Assembly (NCBI GenBank): GCA_947625405.1
Contig: CANQOF010000014.1
Span: 1 to 48,197 of the forward strand
Direction of reading: 5' to 3'
DNA from: an uncultured Atopobiaceae bacterium
Lineage (GTDB): Bacteria > Actinomycetota > Coriobacteriia > Coriobacteriales > Atopobiaceae
Length of the DNA stretch: 48,197 nt
A model generated the notes under the pieces. That model searched no databases and was not told the DNA's origin. It saw nothing but the letters and a program-made list of their open reading frames with translations. The translations under genes and the position numbers were made by a program. Positions 26,905 to 34,792 of this stretch are shown piece after piece; positions within the stretch are counted from its first letter, which is position 1, and each line of letters opens with the position of its first letter.

Positions 26905-29566
26905 GGCGATCCTCCCCGCGGGCGTGCTTGGCTTTCTTGGGGCTCGGGGAAGGCGCGGGCGTGGCGTCGAGCACGCTCGTGTCGTCAAGGCGCGACGTGC
27001 CGTGATACGTCGCGGGGTTCGGCGCGGAGGCCACGCTCTGTCGCACCTCCTCGGGATCCATCTCGGAGAGTGCGAGCTGGCTCTCGAGGTTGCGCTCCAT
27101 GAACTCCACGACGATGAGGTAGACCGCCACGGAGATGATGCCGAGCACCATGAGGGTGAGGAGGATGACCTTCGTCTCCGCGTCCGCCGAGGCGGCGAAG
27201 GCGAGGGCGAGCGCGGCCACCGGCAGCGCGGCGATGGCGATCCACCCGATCTTCAGGAGCAGGGGATAGGTTTCGTGGAACTTCTCCACGCGCGCCTCCA
27301 CCCATGAGCGATACCCCTGGATGTCGAGGAGCGCGCGCAGCACGTGGCGGATGCGGAAGTGCTGCACCTGCGCGCCGGGGTCTTCGGAGACGAGGAGGTC
27401 GGTCTCGGAGAGCTCCTCGTCGAAGAGCGCGTTCAAATTGAAGGCGTAGCGCCCGGCCACGAGCCCCACGAGAAGCGCGATCGCCACGAAGGGAAGCATC
27501 GCGCACAGGCAGGCCCAGTAGCGTCCGTCGTAGAAGCCGCCGATGGCCTCGCGCATGGCCTCGATGCTGTAGGTGAAGGGCAAGAACGGGTGAATCGCCT
27601 GGAAGAAGGGCGGCATCATCTGCACGGGGAACTCGCCCGAGGACCCCGGGATCTGCACGATGATGAGAACGACGCCGATGGCGCGCCCGAGGTGGCGCAT
27701 GGTGAAGACGAGCGCGTAGAGGATGTTCACGTCCACGAACACCGTCACGAGCCCAGCGAAGACGTAGGCCACGGGAGAGAGGCACTGGATGCCGATCACG
27801 AGGTCGCCCACGCAGACGATGAGGCCCTGCAAGAGGCCGAGCACCATGAAGAGGATCCAACGCCCGAGGTAGGCCTGCGTAGTGGTGAGCGGCGGGAGAT
27901 CCTCGAGGCCCTCGTCGTCCACGCCCACCTTGAGCACGGCCGTGAGCACGAAGCCCGACACCCAAAGTGCGAGGTTCGTGTAGAAGGGCGCGACGCTGCT
28001 CCCGTAGTTCTTCACGGGATAGCGAGCGATGGTGGTGATCTTCACCGGCGAGCCCATGAATTCGCCCACCTCCTCGGGATCGAGCCCGAGGTAGGTGGCG
28101 AGTTCCTCCATCGAGGAGGAGGTGGCGAGCGCCTGGAGGTCGGTCGAGGCGTCGGAGAGCACGCTCTCGATGGAGGCGAGCGAGGAATCGGTGGCGCGTG
28201 CCGCCGTCTGCGCCTGGGCGAGCGTGGAATCGAGGAGCCCGAGCGTGGAGATGGTGTCATCGACGATGGGCTCGAGCGAGACGATGGCGCCGTGGAGGGT
28301 GCCGAGCGCGTCGGCAAAGGAATCAAGGCTCCTCGCAAGGGCGGGGAGCGTCGTCGTTTGGAGGGTGGCGGCGTCCTTCTCGAGCTGCGACGCGGCCGCT
28401 TCGGCGGCGTCTGCCACCTCGCTCGTGGCGCCCTCGAGCTCGCTCACCACGTCCTCGAGGGAGGAATCGAGGCCCTGAAGCGCGCTGACGGTCTGGCCGA
28501 GCTCGTCGTTTTCGGCTTCGAGACGCGAGATCACCTGCTCGAGCGCGGGATGGTCGTGGGCGAGCGCCTCGAGCGTCGAGAGGATCTGCCCGTTTTGCGT
28601 GACGAGGCGTTTGGCTCCCGCGAGCGCGGCACTCGTGGCGCCCTCGGCCTTGGTGATGGCCCCTTCCACCTTGCTTGCTGCACTCTCCGCGGCGGCCGCG
28701 GCTTGGCCGAGGTCGAGCCCCACGTTGGCGAGCGAGCCGGTGAGCTGCGTGCCGTAGATGTTGAGTTCGTCGCGAAGCGATTCGAGATCGCGTTTCGCGC
28801 TCTCCACGTCGCTCGCGAGCCCCGGGAGGTCTCTGAGCAGCGCGTCGAAGGCCGTGCTCGCGCGCTCCACCTCGCCCTGCGCGGAGGTGAAGCTGCCCGA
28901 GAGGTCGGCGAGGGTTTGGCGCGTGGAGGAGATCACATCCCGTGCACGCGTGACTCCGTTCGTGAGGGAGCCCTCGGCGTGCTGCGCGCCGGCCTCGACG
29001 CCGGTTCCCGCCTGTTGCGCGAGCTTCATCACGGTCTCGCTCACGATCGTCACGAACGTCTGGTTGATCTCGTCGTCGATCACGGTGGCGCCCTCGTCGG
29101 TGAACTCCGGCGCGGTGTCGCTCACCTTCTCGTTCACGTAGTAGTCGAGCTGGGGCCGCGTGAAATCGCCGGTGAGCACGCTCAGGAAGTCCTCGCTGAA
29201 GTGCTCGCCCACCACGAAGGCCGCGTAGCACTCGCCCGATTCCACGAGCCTCATGGCCTCGTCCTCGTCCACGAACCGCCAGTCGAAGGCGGGGGTCTTC
29301 TTCATCTCCTCCACGAGGAGATCTCCGACGTTGATCGTGCCGACGAGCGGGTTTTCGGCTCCCTTGTCGCCGTTTGCCACCGCGACCTCGAGGGCGCCGG
29401 TGTTTCCGTAGGGGTTCCAGTTCGCGATGATCGTCGTCCACGCGTAGAGCGAGGGCATGAGGCAGCAACCGAGCACGATGATGAGCGCGATGGGGTTCGT
29501 CACGAGACGATGGACGTCGCGACGAAAGACGCGCAAGGCTATGGAGATGTCTCTTCTGAGCGCCAT
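26897..29566 (-). CDS. YhgE/Pip-family membrane protein, larger paralogue
   Basis: 889 residues, paralogous to its neighbour: N-terminal helix (ALIIVLGCCLMPSLYAWTTI), WNPYGNTGALEVAVANGDKGAENPLVG domain, DYYVNEKVSD, then a long coiled-coil-like region (about 215-500) and six C-terminal helices. Unlike the neighbour it has an extra C-terminal cytosolic stretch with two more membrane helices (IGWIAIAALPVAALALAFAA and VILLTLMVLGIISVAVYLIV) and a polar tail. The ATG at 29566 starts at MALRRDIS. The pair may assemble as a hetero-oligomer spanning the envelope, since they overlap in one operon. Function in this lineage is not established. Confidence 0.85.
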   Translation of the reverse strand: MALRRDISIALRVFRRDVHRLVTNPIALIIVLGCCLMPSLYAWTTIIANWNPYGNTGALEVAVANGDKGAENPLVGTINVGDLLVEEMKKTPAFDWRFVDEDEAMRLVESGECYAAFVVGEHFSEDFLSVLTGDFTRPQLDYYVNEKVSDTAPEFTDEGATVIDDEINQTFVTIVSETVMKLAQQAGTGVEAGAQHAEGSLTNGVTRARDVISSTRQTLADLSGSFTSAQGEVERASTAFDALLRDLPGLASDVESAKRDLESLRDELNIYGTQLTGSLANVGLDLGQAAAAAESAASKVEGAITKAEGATSAALAGAKRLVTQNGQILSTLEALAHDHPALEQVISRLEAENDELGQTVSALQGLDSSLEDVVSELEGATSEVADAAEAAASQLEKDAATLQTTTLPALARSLDSFADALGTLHGAIVSLEPIVDDTISTLGLLDSTLAQAQTAARATDSSLASIESVLSDASTDLQALATSSSMEELATYLGLDPEEVGEFMGSPVKITTIARYPVKNYGSSVAPFYTNLALWVSGFVLTAVLKVGVDDEGLEDLPPLTTTQAYLGRWILFMVLGLLQGLIVCVGDLVIGIQCLSPVAYVFAGLVTVFVDVNILYALVFTMRHLGRAIGVVLIIVQIPGSSGEFPVQMMPPFFQAIHPFLPFTYSIEAMREAIGGFYDGRYWACLCAMLPFVAIALLVGLVAGRYAFNLNALFDEELSETDLLVSEDPGAQVQHFRIRHVLRALLDIQGYRSWVEARVEKFHETYPLLLKIGWIAIAALPVAALALAFAASADAETKVILLTLMVLGIISVAVYLIVVEFMERNLESQLALSEMDPEEVRQSVASAPNPATYHGTSRLDDTSVLDATPAPSPSPKKAKHARGEDRHA

Positions 29567-29745
29567 GGGGTGTGTTTCAGCTGCGTGGGGGCTCTATGTG
29601 CCACGATCATAGCGCGAGAGCGCGTCGCTGCGCCCTCGGATTTGGCGAGCTATCCCCCGCACGTCGATGCGGTAGACGTGGCGCCATTGCGCGCGCGTCC
29701 CCATCTCTCCTTGCGTCCCCGTGGCCTCGCCCTGCCGCGCGTGTG

Positions 29746-29927
29746 CTTGCGGTGTATTTCGTGCCACGTGGGGGCTTGGGGTGTAGCGAAAAGCGCCGCG
29801 GGTGCCCTTGCGGTGTAGGAAACGGGCGGGAATCGAGCGTTTTTGCCCCTTTCCGCTACACCGCAAGGGCATCCCCGCCATGAGATACACCCCAAGGCAA
29901 GCCGCGACGGCGTTGATACACCCCAAG
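29746..29927. repeat. Six-box symmetric array, left copy (CTTGSGGTGTA)
   Basis: 11-bp boxes CTTGSGGTGTA point right at 29746, 29775 and 29807, and point left (TACACCSCAAG) at 29857, 29886 and 29917. Spacings are 29, 32, 50, 29 and 31 bp, so the array is nearly mirror-symmetric around 29837. The centre can fold as a hairpin through CCCTTGCGGTGTAG and CTACACCGCAAGGG. The layout suggests multiple copies of one protein binding with a dyad. Confidence 0.85.
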
Positions 29928-30057
29928 GCGCCACGAGGCATCCCGGCAGCGTCGGCACCCTTCTTTGGCGCAGGGCACGTCGCGGTGCGGGAGCTCTGTA
30001 AGCGGCGGTGCGCGTGGGCGGACCACGAAAAAGGACCCGCCGGAGCGGGTCCTTGGA
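29761..30057 (+). repeat. 297-bp inverted repeat, left arm
   Basis: This segment is the reverse complement of 31613-31909 over 297 bp. I see one difference, GGAAACGGG here against GGAAAAGGG in the other copy. It contains five of the six boxes of the left array and, at its inner end, the terminator hairpin at 30028-30054. No transposase or recombinase is encoded within it. The remainder of the 29567-30098 gap holds no gene that I can support. Confidence 0.93.
30028..30054 (-). terminator. Outward-facing terminator, left arm
   Basis: AAGGACCCGC (30031-30040) pairs with GCGGGTCCTT (30045-30054). On the minus strand a run of T follows. It ends the transcript of the 107-residue gene at 30099. Confidence 0.85.
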
Positions 30058-30098
30058 GGGGGCGATTGAGGCTGCCGAAGCAGCCAGGCGGATGGCGC

Positions 30099-30422
30099 TT
30101 ACGCGGCGAGGAGCTCGAAGCGACGCCCGTCGGAATCGATCACGACGGGGGTGAGCTCGCCGCGCACGAGTTCGCTCGTGAGGAGCGCGTCGCGGCCGAA
30201 GCCGTCGGCGATGCGCTTCGATCCAAGGCCATCCAGGCGCGCGTCGAAACCACCGGGGAGCACGAACGTCCGCGCCTGCTCATCCTCGCCGAGGGGCTGC
30301 CATGAGCCATTCACGAGGTAGAGGTCGGTCGTGTGGTGGACGTTCTCGCCGTGCCAGTCGAGCTTCCAGCCGCGCATGGGGAGAACCGCATACGCGGACT
30401 CGGAGAACTTCTTCGTGTCCAT
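30099..30422 (-). CDS. Uncharacterised 107-residue protein
   Basis: No family was recognised. The protein has no signal peptide or membrane helix. It is moderately acidic and strand-rich looking, with WKLDWHGENVHHTTDLYLVNGSW, LPGGFDARLDGLG and LVRGELTPVVIDSDGRRFELL as notable segments. Start choice is secure: AAAGGAGACCGAG precedes the ATG and a good promoter lies at 30501-30529. It is transcribed outward, towards the left 297-bp repeat, and ends in the terminator inside that repeat. It is the only gene on this strand within the repeat-bounded segment. Confidence 0.75.
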   Translation of the reverse strand: MDTKKFSESAYAVLPMRGWKLDWHGENVHHTTDLYLVNGSWQPLGEDEQARTFVLPGGFDARLDGLGSKRIADGFGRDALLTSELVRGELTPVVIDSDGRRFELLAA

Positions 30423-30500
30423 CTCGGTCTCCTTTCTTTCTCCGGGAACGCGTGGGTGTCTTTCGTTTCGTGTGTGGGGTTCTGCGTTCCTTGCGTGCGC

Positions 30501-30529
30501 ATTCTATACCCACGATAGGACTAATTCAA
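30501..30529 (-). promoter_or_regulatory. Promoter of the 107-residue gene
   Basis: On the minus strand TTGAAT (30529-30524) and TAGAAT (30506-30501) are 17 bp apart, a near-consensus promoter. One arm of the 12-bp inverted repeat (30514-30525) lies in the spacer and touches the -35 box, so binding there would repress. Confidence 0.7.
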
Positions 30530-30596
30530 TATGAAGAAATTGTGAATGAACGATTAACTCGGATGATGTATGACTATGCATTTGATTAGTCCTATC
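30514..30596. promoter_or_regulatory. 12-bp inverted repeat, operator-like
   Basis: GATAGGACTAAT (30514-30525) and ATTAGTCCTATC (30585-30596) are perfect inverted copies, with partial similarity extending inward. They bound a strongly AT-rich stretch of about 60 bp in an otherwise GC-rich region. The 71-bp centre spacing could allow looping. Confidence 0.7.
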
Positions 30597-30609
30597 TCAT
30601 GCCACAAGA

Positions 30610-30710
30610 AAAGGTCGGGACGACGTCGTAGGCAAGGTTTAGAAACCTCTCGAGAGGTCTCCGGGAAAACCGCTGAACTGCGGTTGCCGTGGTGTCGTCC
30701 ATCGACCTTT
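30610..30710. ncRNA. Candidate cloverleaf-like structured RNA
   Basis: A 15-bp closing stem is formed by AAAGGTCG and GGACGAC (30610-30624) with GTCGTCC (30694-30700) and CGACCTTT (30703-30710), interrupted only by a 2-base bulge. Inside are AGGTT/AACCT (30635-30648), ACCTC/GAGGT (30645-30658) and AACCGC/GCGGTT (30668-30685). The first two inner hairpins share bases, so they exclude each other, as in a switch. The strand is unknown. It matches no RNA family I can name. Confidence 0.45.
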
Positions 30711-30808
30711 GTCTTGCTTATTCCTCTTCCGCCCCTCGTCCTTTCACCGCGCACGCCGCCACCACCGTTTGCCCACAATTCCCCGCAAGACGAGGGGATG
30801 GTCCCGCG

Positions 30809-30886
30809 ATGGGCGGCCAGGGCGAGGAGTTCGGTACGGCTGCCAACGGCCACCACCTCTTCGTGAACGGCGAGCAGGTGCTCTGA
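30809..30886 (+). CDS. Possible 25-residue small protein
   Basis: MGGQGEEF to the NGEQVL end, 25 residues, with CGAGGGG about 11 bp upstream and a terminator-like GC hairpin plus TTTT at about 30916-30942 downstream. No family recognised. It may equally be non-coding DNA. The rest of the 30423-30963 gap holds the promoter, operator and RNA candidate described separately. Confidence 0.25.
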   Translation: MGGQGEEFGTAANGHHLFVNGEQVL

Positions 30887-30963
30887 GCCGAAGCGGAGGT
30901 ATAGATTGGAGTCGTCGCCCGCCCGGGCGGCGGCTTTTATCGTTTTCAGCCAAAGGAGACGCC

Positions 30964-31305
30964 ATGCCCTTCATCAATCTCAAGACCACCGAATCGCTCG
31001 ACCAGGAGGCCAAGGATCGCCTTGCCTGCGAGTTCTGCCTTATCGCCCAGGATTGCCTCGGCAAGGGCGAAGCGTGGGTGATGTGCGGCTTCGAGCCCGA
31101 GGCGTCGCTGCGTTTCCGCGGCTCCGCCGATTCCATTTGCTATGTGGAGGTGAAGGCCTTCGGCTCGCTCTCCGCAAACGGCACGAACGCCATGACGGGG
31201 CGGCTCACCTCGCTACTCGCGGGAGAGTTCGGCATTTCGCCTGATCGCATCTACGTGTCGTACTTCGACACGCCCAACTGGGGCTGGAACGGCGGCAATT
31301 TCTAG
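30964..31305 (+). CDS. MIF-like / phenylpyruvate tautomerase family protein
   Basis: 113 residues of the tautomerase superfamily, in which the N-terminal proline exposed after Met removal is the catalytic base. MPFINLKTT opens the protein, giving Pro1. SICYVEVKAFG and the C-terminal YVSYFDTPNWGWNGGNF fit the MIF pattern (the YFDxxxxxWGWNG end is a hallmark of MIF-like proteins). AAAGGAGACGCC precedes the ATG. The substrate is unknown. It lies in the segment bounded by the 297-bp repeats, upstream of the YegP-family gene. Confidence 0.85.
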   Translation: MPFINLKTTESLDQEAKDRLACEFCLIAQDCLGKGEAWVMCGFEPEASLRFRGSADSICYVEVKAFGSLSANGTNAMTGRLTSLLAGEFGISPDRIYVSYFDTPNWGWNGGNF

Positions 31306-31404
31306 CTTTGGTTGAGTTGCGTCCGCTCGTCGGCATGCAGGCCGCGCGAGGTGCGGGACTGCCTACATTCGAGCCAAGGCTCTCCGACGCGAAAGGACGC
31401 ATCC

Positions 31405-31590
31405 ATGGGCAAGTTCGAGGTCTCCGTAAACGACAAGGGCGGCTACCACTTCGTCCTCAAGGCCACCAACGGCCAGGTGATCGCCACCTCGCAGGTGTAT
31501 CAGAGCAAGGGCTCCTGCCTCGACGGCATCGAGAGCGTGCGCAAGAACGCCCCCGAGGCTGAGGTTGTGGATCTCAGCGTGGACGAGTAG
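31405..31590 (+). CDS. YegP-family (DUF1508) small protein
   Basis: 61 residues. The single repeat GKFEVSVNDKGGYHFVLKA, NGQVIATSQVYQSKG and GIESVRKNAPEAEVVDLS is the full DUF1508/YegP unit, a small beta-alpha fold of unknown function. GAAAGGACGC precedes the ATG at 31405. It ends in the terminator that opens the right 297-bp repeat. Confidence 0.9.
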   Translation: MGKFEVSVNDKGGYHFVLKATNGQVIATSQVYQSKGSCLDGIESVRKNAPEAEVVDLSVDE

Positions 31591-31612
31591 TCGTTTCGCA
31601 CGCGCACGGAAC

Positions 31613-31909
31613 TCCAAGGACCCGCTCCGGCGGGTCCTTTTTCGTGGTCCGCCCACGCGCACCGCCGCTTACAGAGCTCCCGCACCGCGACGTGCCCTGC
31701 GCCAAAGAAGGGTGCCGACGCTGCCGGGATGCCTCGTGGCGCCTTGGGGTGTATCAACGCCGTCGCGGCTTGCCTTGGGGTGTATCTCATGGCGGGGATG
31801 CCCTTGCGGTGTAGCGGAAAGGGGCAAAAACGCTCGATTCCCGCCCTTTTCCTACACCGCAAGGGCACCCGCGGCGCTTTTCGCTACACCCCAAGCCCCC
31901 ACGTGGCAC
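31613..31909 (-). repeat. 297-bp inverted repeat, right arm
   Basis: Reverse complement of 29761-30057 with one mismatch seen. It lies between the YegP-family gene and the end of the MFS gene. Its array of boxes is annotated separately. Confidence 0.93.
31616..31642 (+). terminator. Outward-facing terminator, right arm
   Basis: AAGGACCCGC (31616-31625) pairs with GCGGGTCCTT (31630-31639), followed by TTT. It is the same hairpin as 30028-30054 in mirror orientation and ends the tautomerase/YegP transcript. Confidence 0.88.
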
Positions 31910-31924
31910 GGCGTACACCCCAAG
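31743..31924. repeat. Six-box symmetric array, right copy
   Basis: CTTGSGGTGTA boxes point right at 31743, 31774 and 31803 and left at 31853, 31885 and 31914. Spacings are 31, 29, 50, 32 and 29 bp, the mirror image of the left array. The outermost box (31914) lies outside the 297-bp identity but is kept, as is its left counterpart at 29746. Confidence 0.85.
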
Positions 31925-31929
31925 CCAGC

Positions 31930-33201
31930 CTATGGCAGGGGTGGAGTCTCGGCGCGCTTCCACACGCGGCGGCCAAAGAGGAGCGCGAGGGCGGTGATGG
32001 CGCTCGAGAGCACGCAGAACGCGAGCGCGATTGCGGGGATGAAGGCCTTGGAGATGGCGTCGATGAGGAGGCCGCCGAAAAACGCCGAGCCGGCCTTGCC
32101 GATGTCGGCGAAGAAGAAGAGCTCGCCATTGACGGCGCCCCAGTGCTCCTTCGGGGTCTTCTTCGCGATGAGGGCCTTGATGAGGGGCGAGGTGGTGCCC
32201 ACGGTGATGCCGTAGCCGATGGCGGCGAGGATGAGCGTCGCGAAGCTCGGCCAGAGCGCGAAGAAGACGAATCCGATGATCTCCACTGATTGCAGCGGCA
32301 AGAGCAGCCACGTCTTGTCGCTGTCGAAGACCTTCCCGCCGCCGAGGCGGCAGAGGAGCGTCGCGATCCCCGTGGCCACGAAGAACGCGGCGCCCACCTT
32401 GATGCCCGCGTACTTCGCGAAAATGAGGATGAAGGTTACGCAGAAGCCCTTGGGGATGCGTCGCGCGAGGGAGATCACCATGAAGGGGAGCGCCTCGGGA
32501 ATGAGGAAGGGCGCGACGAAGCGCTTGAGGGCGCTCTCCTTCGGGGCGGAGGGATCGCCGCCATCGGGCTTCGGGTTCGCGGCCACGGTGGCAAGCGAGT
32601 GCCGCTTCTTCTGTAGGAGCAGGATCGCGGCGATCGAGGCCACCATAAGGAGCGCGTAGAAGGCGTAGAACGCCTGGTAGCCGATGCCGTCGATGAGGCC
32701 GGTGGAGATGAGCGCGCCGAACATCGTGCCGAGCGAGGTGCCGGCGCCCTTGATGCCGAGGCGCTTCCCGAACTGCTTCTTCGAGGACGAACCGAGCACC
32801 GCCACCGTCATCACGTTCGTGGCGATGGCGAAGGCGCCGCCCTGGAGCACGCGCGCGAACATCGCCATGGCGAAGCCGTCCCAGATGGCGGGGAGCGCCA
32901 CTCCGACGAACATCACCGCAAGGCTCAAAAGCAGCACGCGGTAGTGCGAGAACCAGTCGGTGATCTGCCCGCCCACGAGGCGCATGACCATGCTCGAGAG
33001 CGTGAAGACCGCCACGAACGTGCCGCCGACCGCCGCCGAGTAGCCGACGGTGTCGTAGTAGTAGGGGATGCCCGTGTTCAGGCCCTGCATGTAGAGGTTC
33101 GTGAAGAACGTGACGAGCACGAGCACGGCAAGTGTCACGTTCTCCGCGCGCATCCCGCGCGGAGCCCGAGCGATCCTCTCCTCTTTCCGCTGCTCCCCCA
33201 T
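31930..33201 (-). CDS. Major facilitator superfamily transporter
   Basis: 423 residues, about 12 membrane helices in two halves joined by a cytosolic linker (KKRHSLATVAANPKPDGG). The loop after helix 2 shows GGQITDWFSHYR, a typical MFS motif A variant, and a RVLQGGAFAIATN segment follows. The substrate is not evident; the ALDH gene just upstream on the same strand hints at import or export of an aldehyde-related or aromatic compound. The start at 33201 is 9 bp after the ALDH stop; a start at 33153 (MRAENV) is also possible. The 3' end runs to 6 bp from the outermost box. Confidence 0.85.
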   Translation of the reverse strand: MGEQRKEERIARAPRGMRAENVTLAVLVLVTFFTNLYMQGLNTGIPYYYDTVGYSAAVGGTFVAVFTLSSMVMRLVGGQITDWFSHYRVLLLSLAVMFVGVALPAIWDGFAMAMFARVLQGGAFAIATNVMTVAVLGSSSKKQFGKRLGIKGAGTSLGTMFGALISTGLIDGIGYQAFYAFYALLMVASIAAILLLQKKRHSLATVAANPKPDGGDPSAPKESALKRFVAPFLIPEALPFMVISLARRIPKGFCVTFILIFAKYAGIKVGAAFFVATGIATLLCRLGGGKVFDSDKTWLLLPLQSVEIIGFVFFALWPSFATLILAAIGYGITVGTTSPLIKALIAKKTPKEHWGAVNGELFFFADIGKAGSAFFGGLLIDAISKAFIPAIALAFCVLSSAITALALLFGRRVWKRAETPPLP

Positions 33202-33209
33202 GCGCGGCC

Positions 33210-34670
33210 CTAGTGCGGCATCAGGGCCTTGAGCAGCCAGAACTTGTCTTTGAAGGGGGGATTTCGGATGGGTACCTCGAGCCAGGTGCCTTTCGTGAGA
33301 ACGCTTTTGTAGTGCGTGAAGGTGTCGAATCCGCGCTTTCCGTGGTACTCGCCGAGGCCGGAGTTCCCGAGCCCGCCGAAGCCGAGCGCGTTGTTCACGA
33401 TATGGGTCACGCAGTCGTTCACGCAGCCGCCGCCGTAGGGGAGCTCGCGGATGATGCGCTGCGACACCTCCTTGTCCTCGGCGAAGACGTAGCACGCGAG
33501 CGGGTGCGGCTGCGCCTTCTTCACCGCGAGGATCTCGGAGAGATCCGTCCACGTGATGACGGGAAGCACCGGCCCGAAGATCTCCTGGCCCATGAGCGGA
33601 TCGTCGAAGGTGACGCCCGTCACGCAGGTGGGCTCGATCTTGAGGTTCGCCTCGTCGCCGTTCCCGCCGAAGGCGATCTTCGACCCCTCGGGGCGGTTTT
33701 GGATGAGCCCCATCACGCGCTGCCAGTGGTGGTCCGAGATCATGTGCGGCCACCACGGGCACTCGAGCGCGTTTCCGTAGTAGCGATGGAACGTGTCCTT
33801 GAGGAGTTCCACGAGCTCATCGGTCACGTCGGCGTGCACGAGCAGGTGGTCGGGCGCCACGCAGGTCTGCCCTGAGTTCAGCCCCTTGCCCCAGGCGATG
33901 CGCTTCGCCGCCACCTTGAGGTTCGCGGACTTGTCCACGAAGCACGGGCTTTTCCCGCCGAGCTCGAGCACGACGGGGGTGAGGTGCTCGGCCGCGGCGC
34001 CCATGATCTCCTTGCCGACCCTCGCGCTTCCGGTGAAGAAGACGAAGTCGAAGTGCGGCTTCAAGAGCCAGTCGTTCATGTTGGCCGAGCCGGGGAAGCC
34101 GCACACGAAGCCGGGGTCGAAGATCTCGCCCAAGAGCTCGCAGAGGAGCGTGCCGGTGGCGGCGGAGGTGCGCGAGGGCTTGAGCGCCACGCAGTTGCCG
34201 GCGGCGATGGCGTCCACGAGCGGCACGAGCGCGAGCTGGAGCGGGTAGTTCCACGGCGAGAGTACGAGTGCCACGCCAAAGGGCTGGGGGTAGATCTTCG
34301 AGGACGAGGGGAAGTGGTAGAGCGGCGTCGGCACGCGCCTCGGCCTCGACCATGCGCCGAGGTGCGCCACGCAGGTGTTGATCTCGTCGTAGACGAGCGC
34401 GAGCTCGGATTCGTAGCCCTCGAAGTGGCTCTTGCCGAGATCTTTTTGGAGCGCGTCGAGCACCTTCGTCTCGTTCGCCTTGAGTTGGGACTTCAAGCGC
34501 CTCAGCGCGGCGATGCGAAACGCGGGGTCGAGGGTGGCGCCCTGCTCGAACCATTGGCGCATGCGCGCGGCCTGATCCATCACGTCCTGGAGGCTTTCAA
34601 AGGTGGGTCGGACGATGCTCGCCCGGCTGGCGGGCAGAGAGGGCGCGCTGACGGCTGCGGTCGTGGCCAT
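33210..34670 (-). CDS. Aldehyde dehydrogenase, class 3-like
   Basis: NAD(P)-dependent oxidation of an aldehyde to the acid; 486 residues. The fold is recognisable by SPWNYPLQLALVPLVDAIAAGN, FFTGSARVGKEIM, the ELGGKSPCFVDKS block with the general-base Glu (near 235), and NSGQTCVAPDH with the catalytic Cys (near 269). EIFGPVLPVITW follows. The C-terminal end (HGKRGFDTFTHYKSVLTKGTWLEVPIR) resembles the class 3/fatty-aldehyde (YwdH-type) branch. It is divergent from the acyltransferase gene and is followed by the MFS gene, probably one transcript. Confidence 0.93.
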   Translation of the reverse strand: MATTAAVSAPSLPASRASIVRPTFESLQDVMDQAARMRQWFEQGATLDPAFRIAALRRLKSQLKANETKVLDALQKDLGKSHFEGYESELALVYDEINTCVAHLGAWSRPRRVPTPLYHFPSSSKIYPQPFGVALVLSPWNYPLQLALVPLVDAIAAGNCVALKPSRTSAATGTLLCELLGEIFDPGFVCGFPGSANMNDWLLKPHFDFVFFTGSARVGKEIMGAAAEHLTPVVLELGGKSPCFVDKSANLKVAAKRIAWGKGLNSGQTCVAPDHLLVHADVTDELVELLKDTFHRYYGNALECPWWPHMISDHHWQRVMGLIQNRPEGSKIAFGGNGDEANLKIEPTCVTGVTFDDPLMGQEIFGPVLPVITWTDLSEILAVKKAQPHPLACYVFAEDKEVSQRIIRELPYGGGCVNDCVTHIVNNALGFGGLGNSGLGEYHGKRGFDTFTHYKSVLTKGTWLEVPIRNPPFKDKFWLLKALMPH

Positions 34671-34792
34671 GAGGGCCTCGCTTCCTCGAACAAGGGATGG
34701 TGCTGACTACAATCCACTTGTACCCCGATCTCCGAGGCGCTTCGGAGTTCTGGGCGGATGGGCAATCCAAGGCGCGAGAGGAGGTGCGGCAC

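Noticed and set aside
29802-30305. Open frame across the left 297-bp repeat, with mirror-image frame 31500-31868
   Set aside because: Both are translations of the same inverted repeat and have low-complexity sequence. They lack ribosome sites and cross a terminator hairpin.
30610-30710. tRNA gene
   Set aside because: The overall fold looks cloverleaf-like, but the closing stem is 15 bp and there is no T-loop, anticodon arm or CCA end in tRNA geometry.
29761-31909. Composite transposon
   Set aside because: Arms carry no transposase and no target duplication was visible at their outer edges, so the term is not justified on present evidence.
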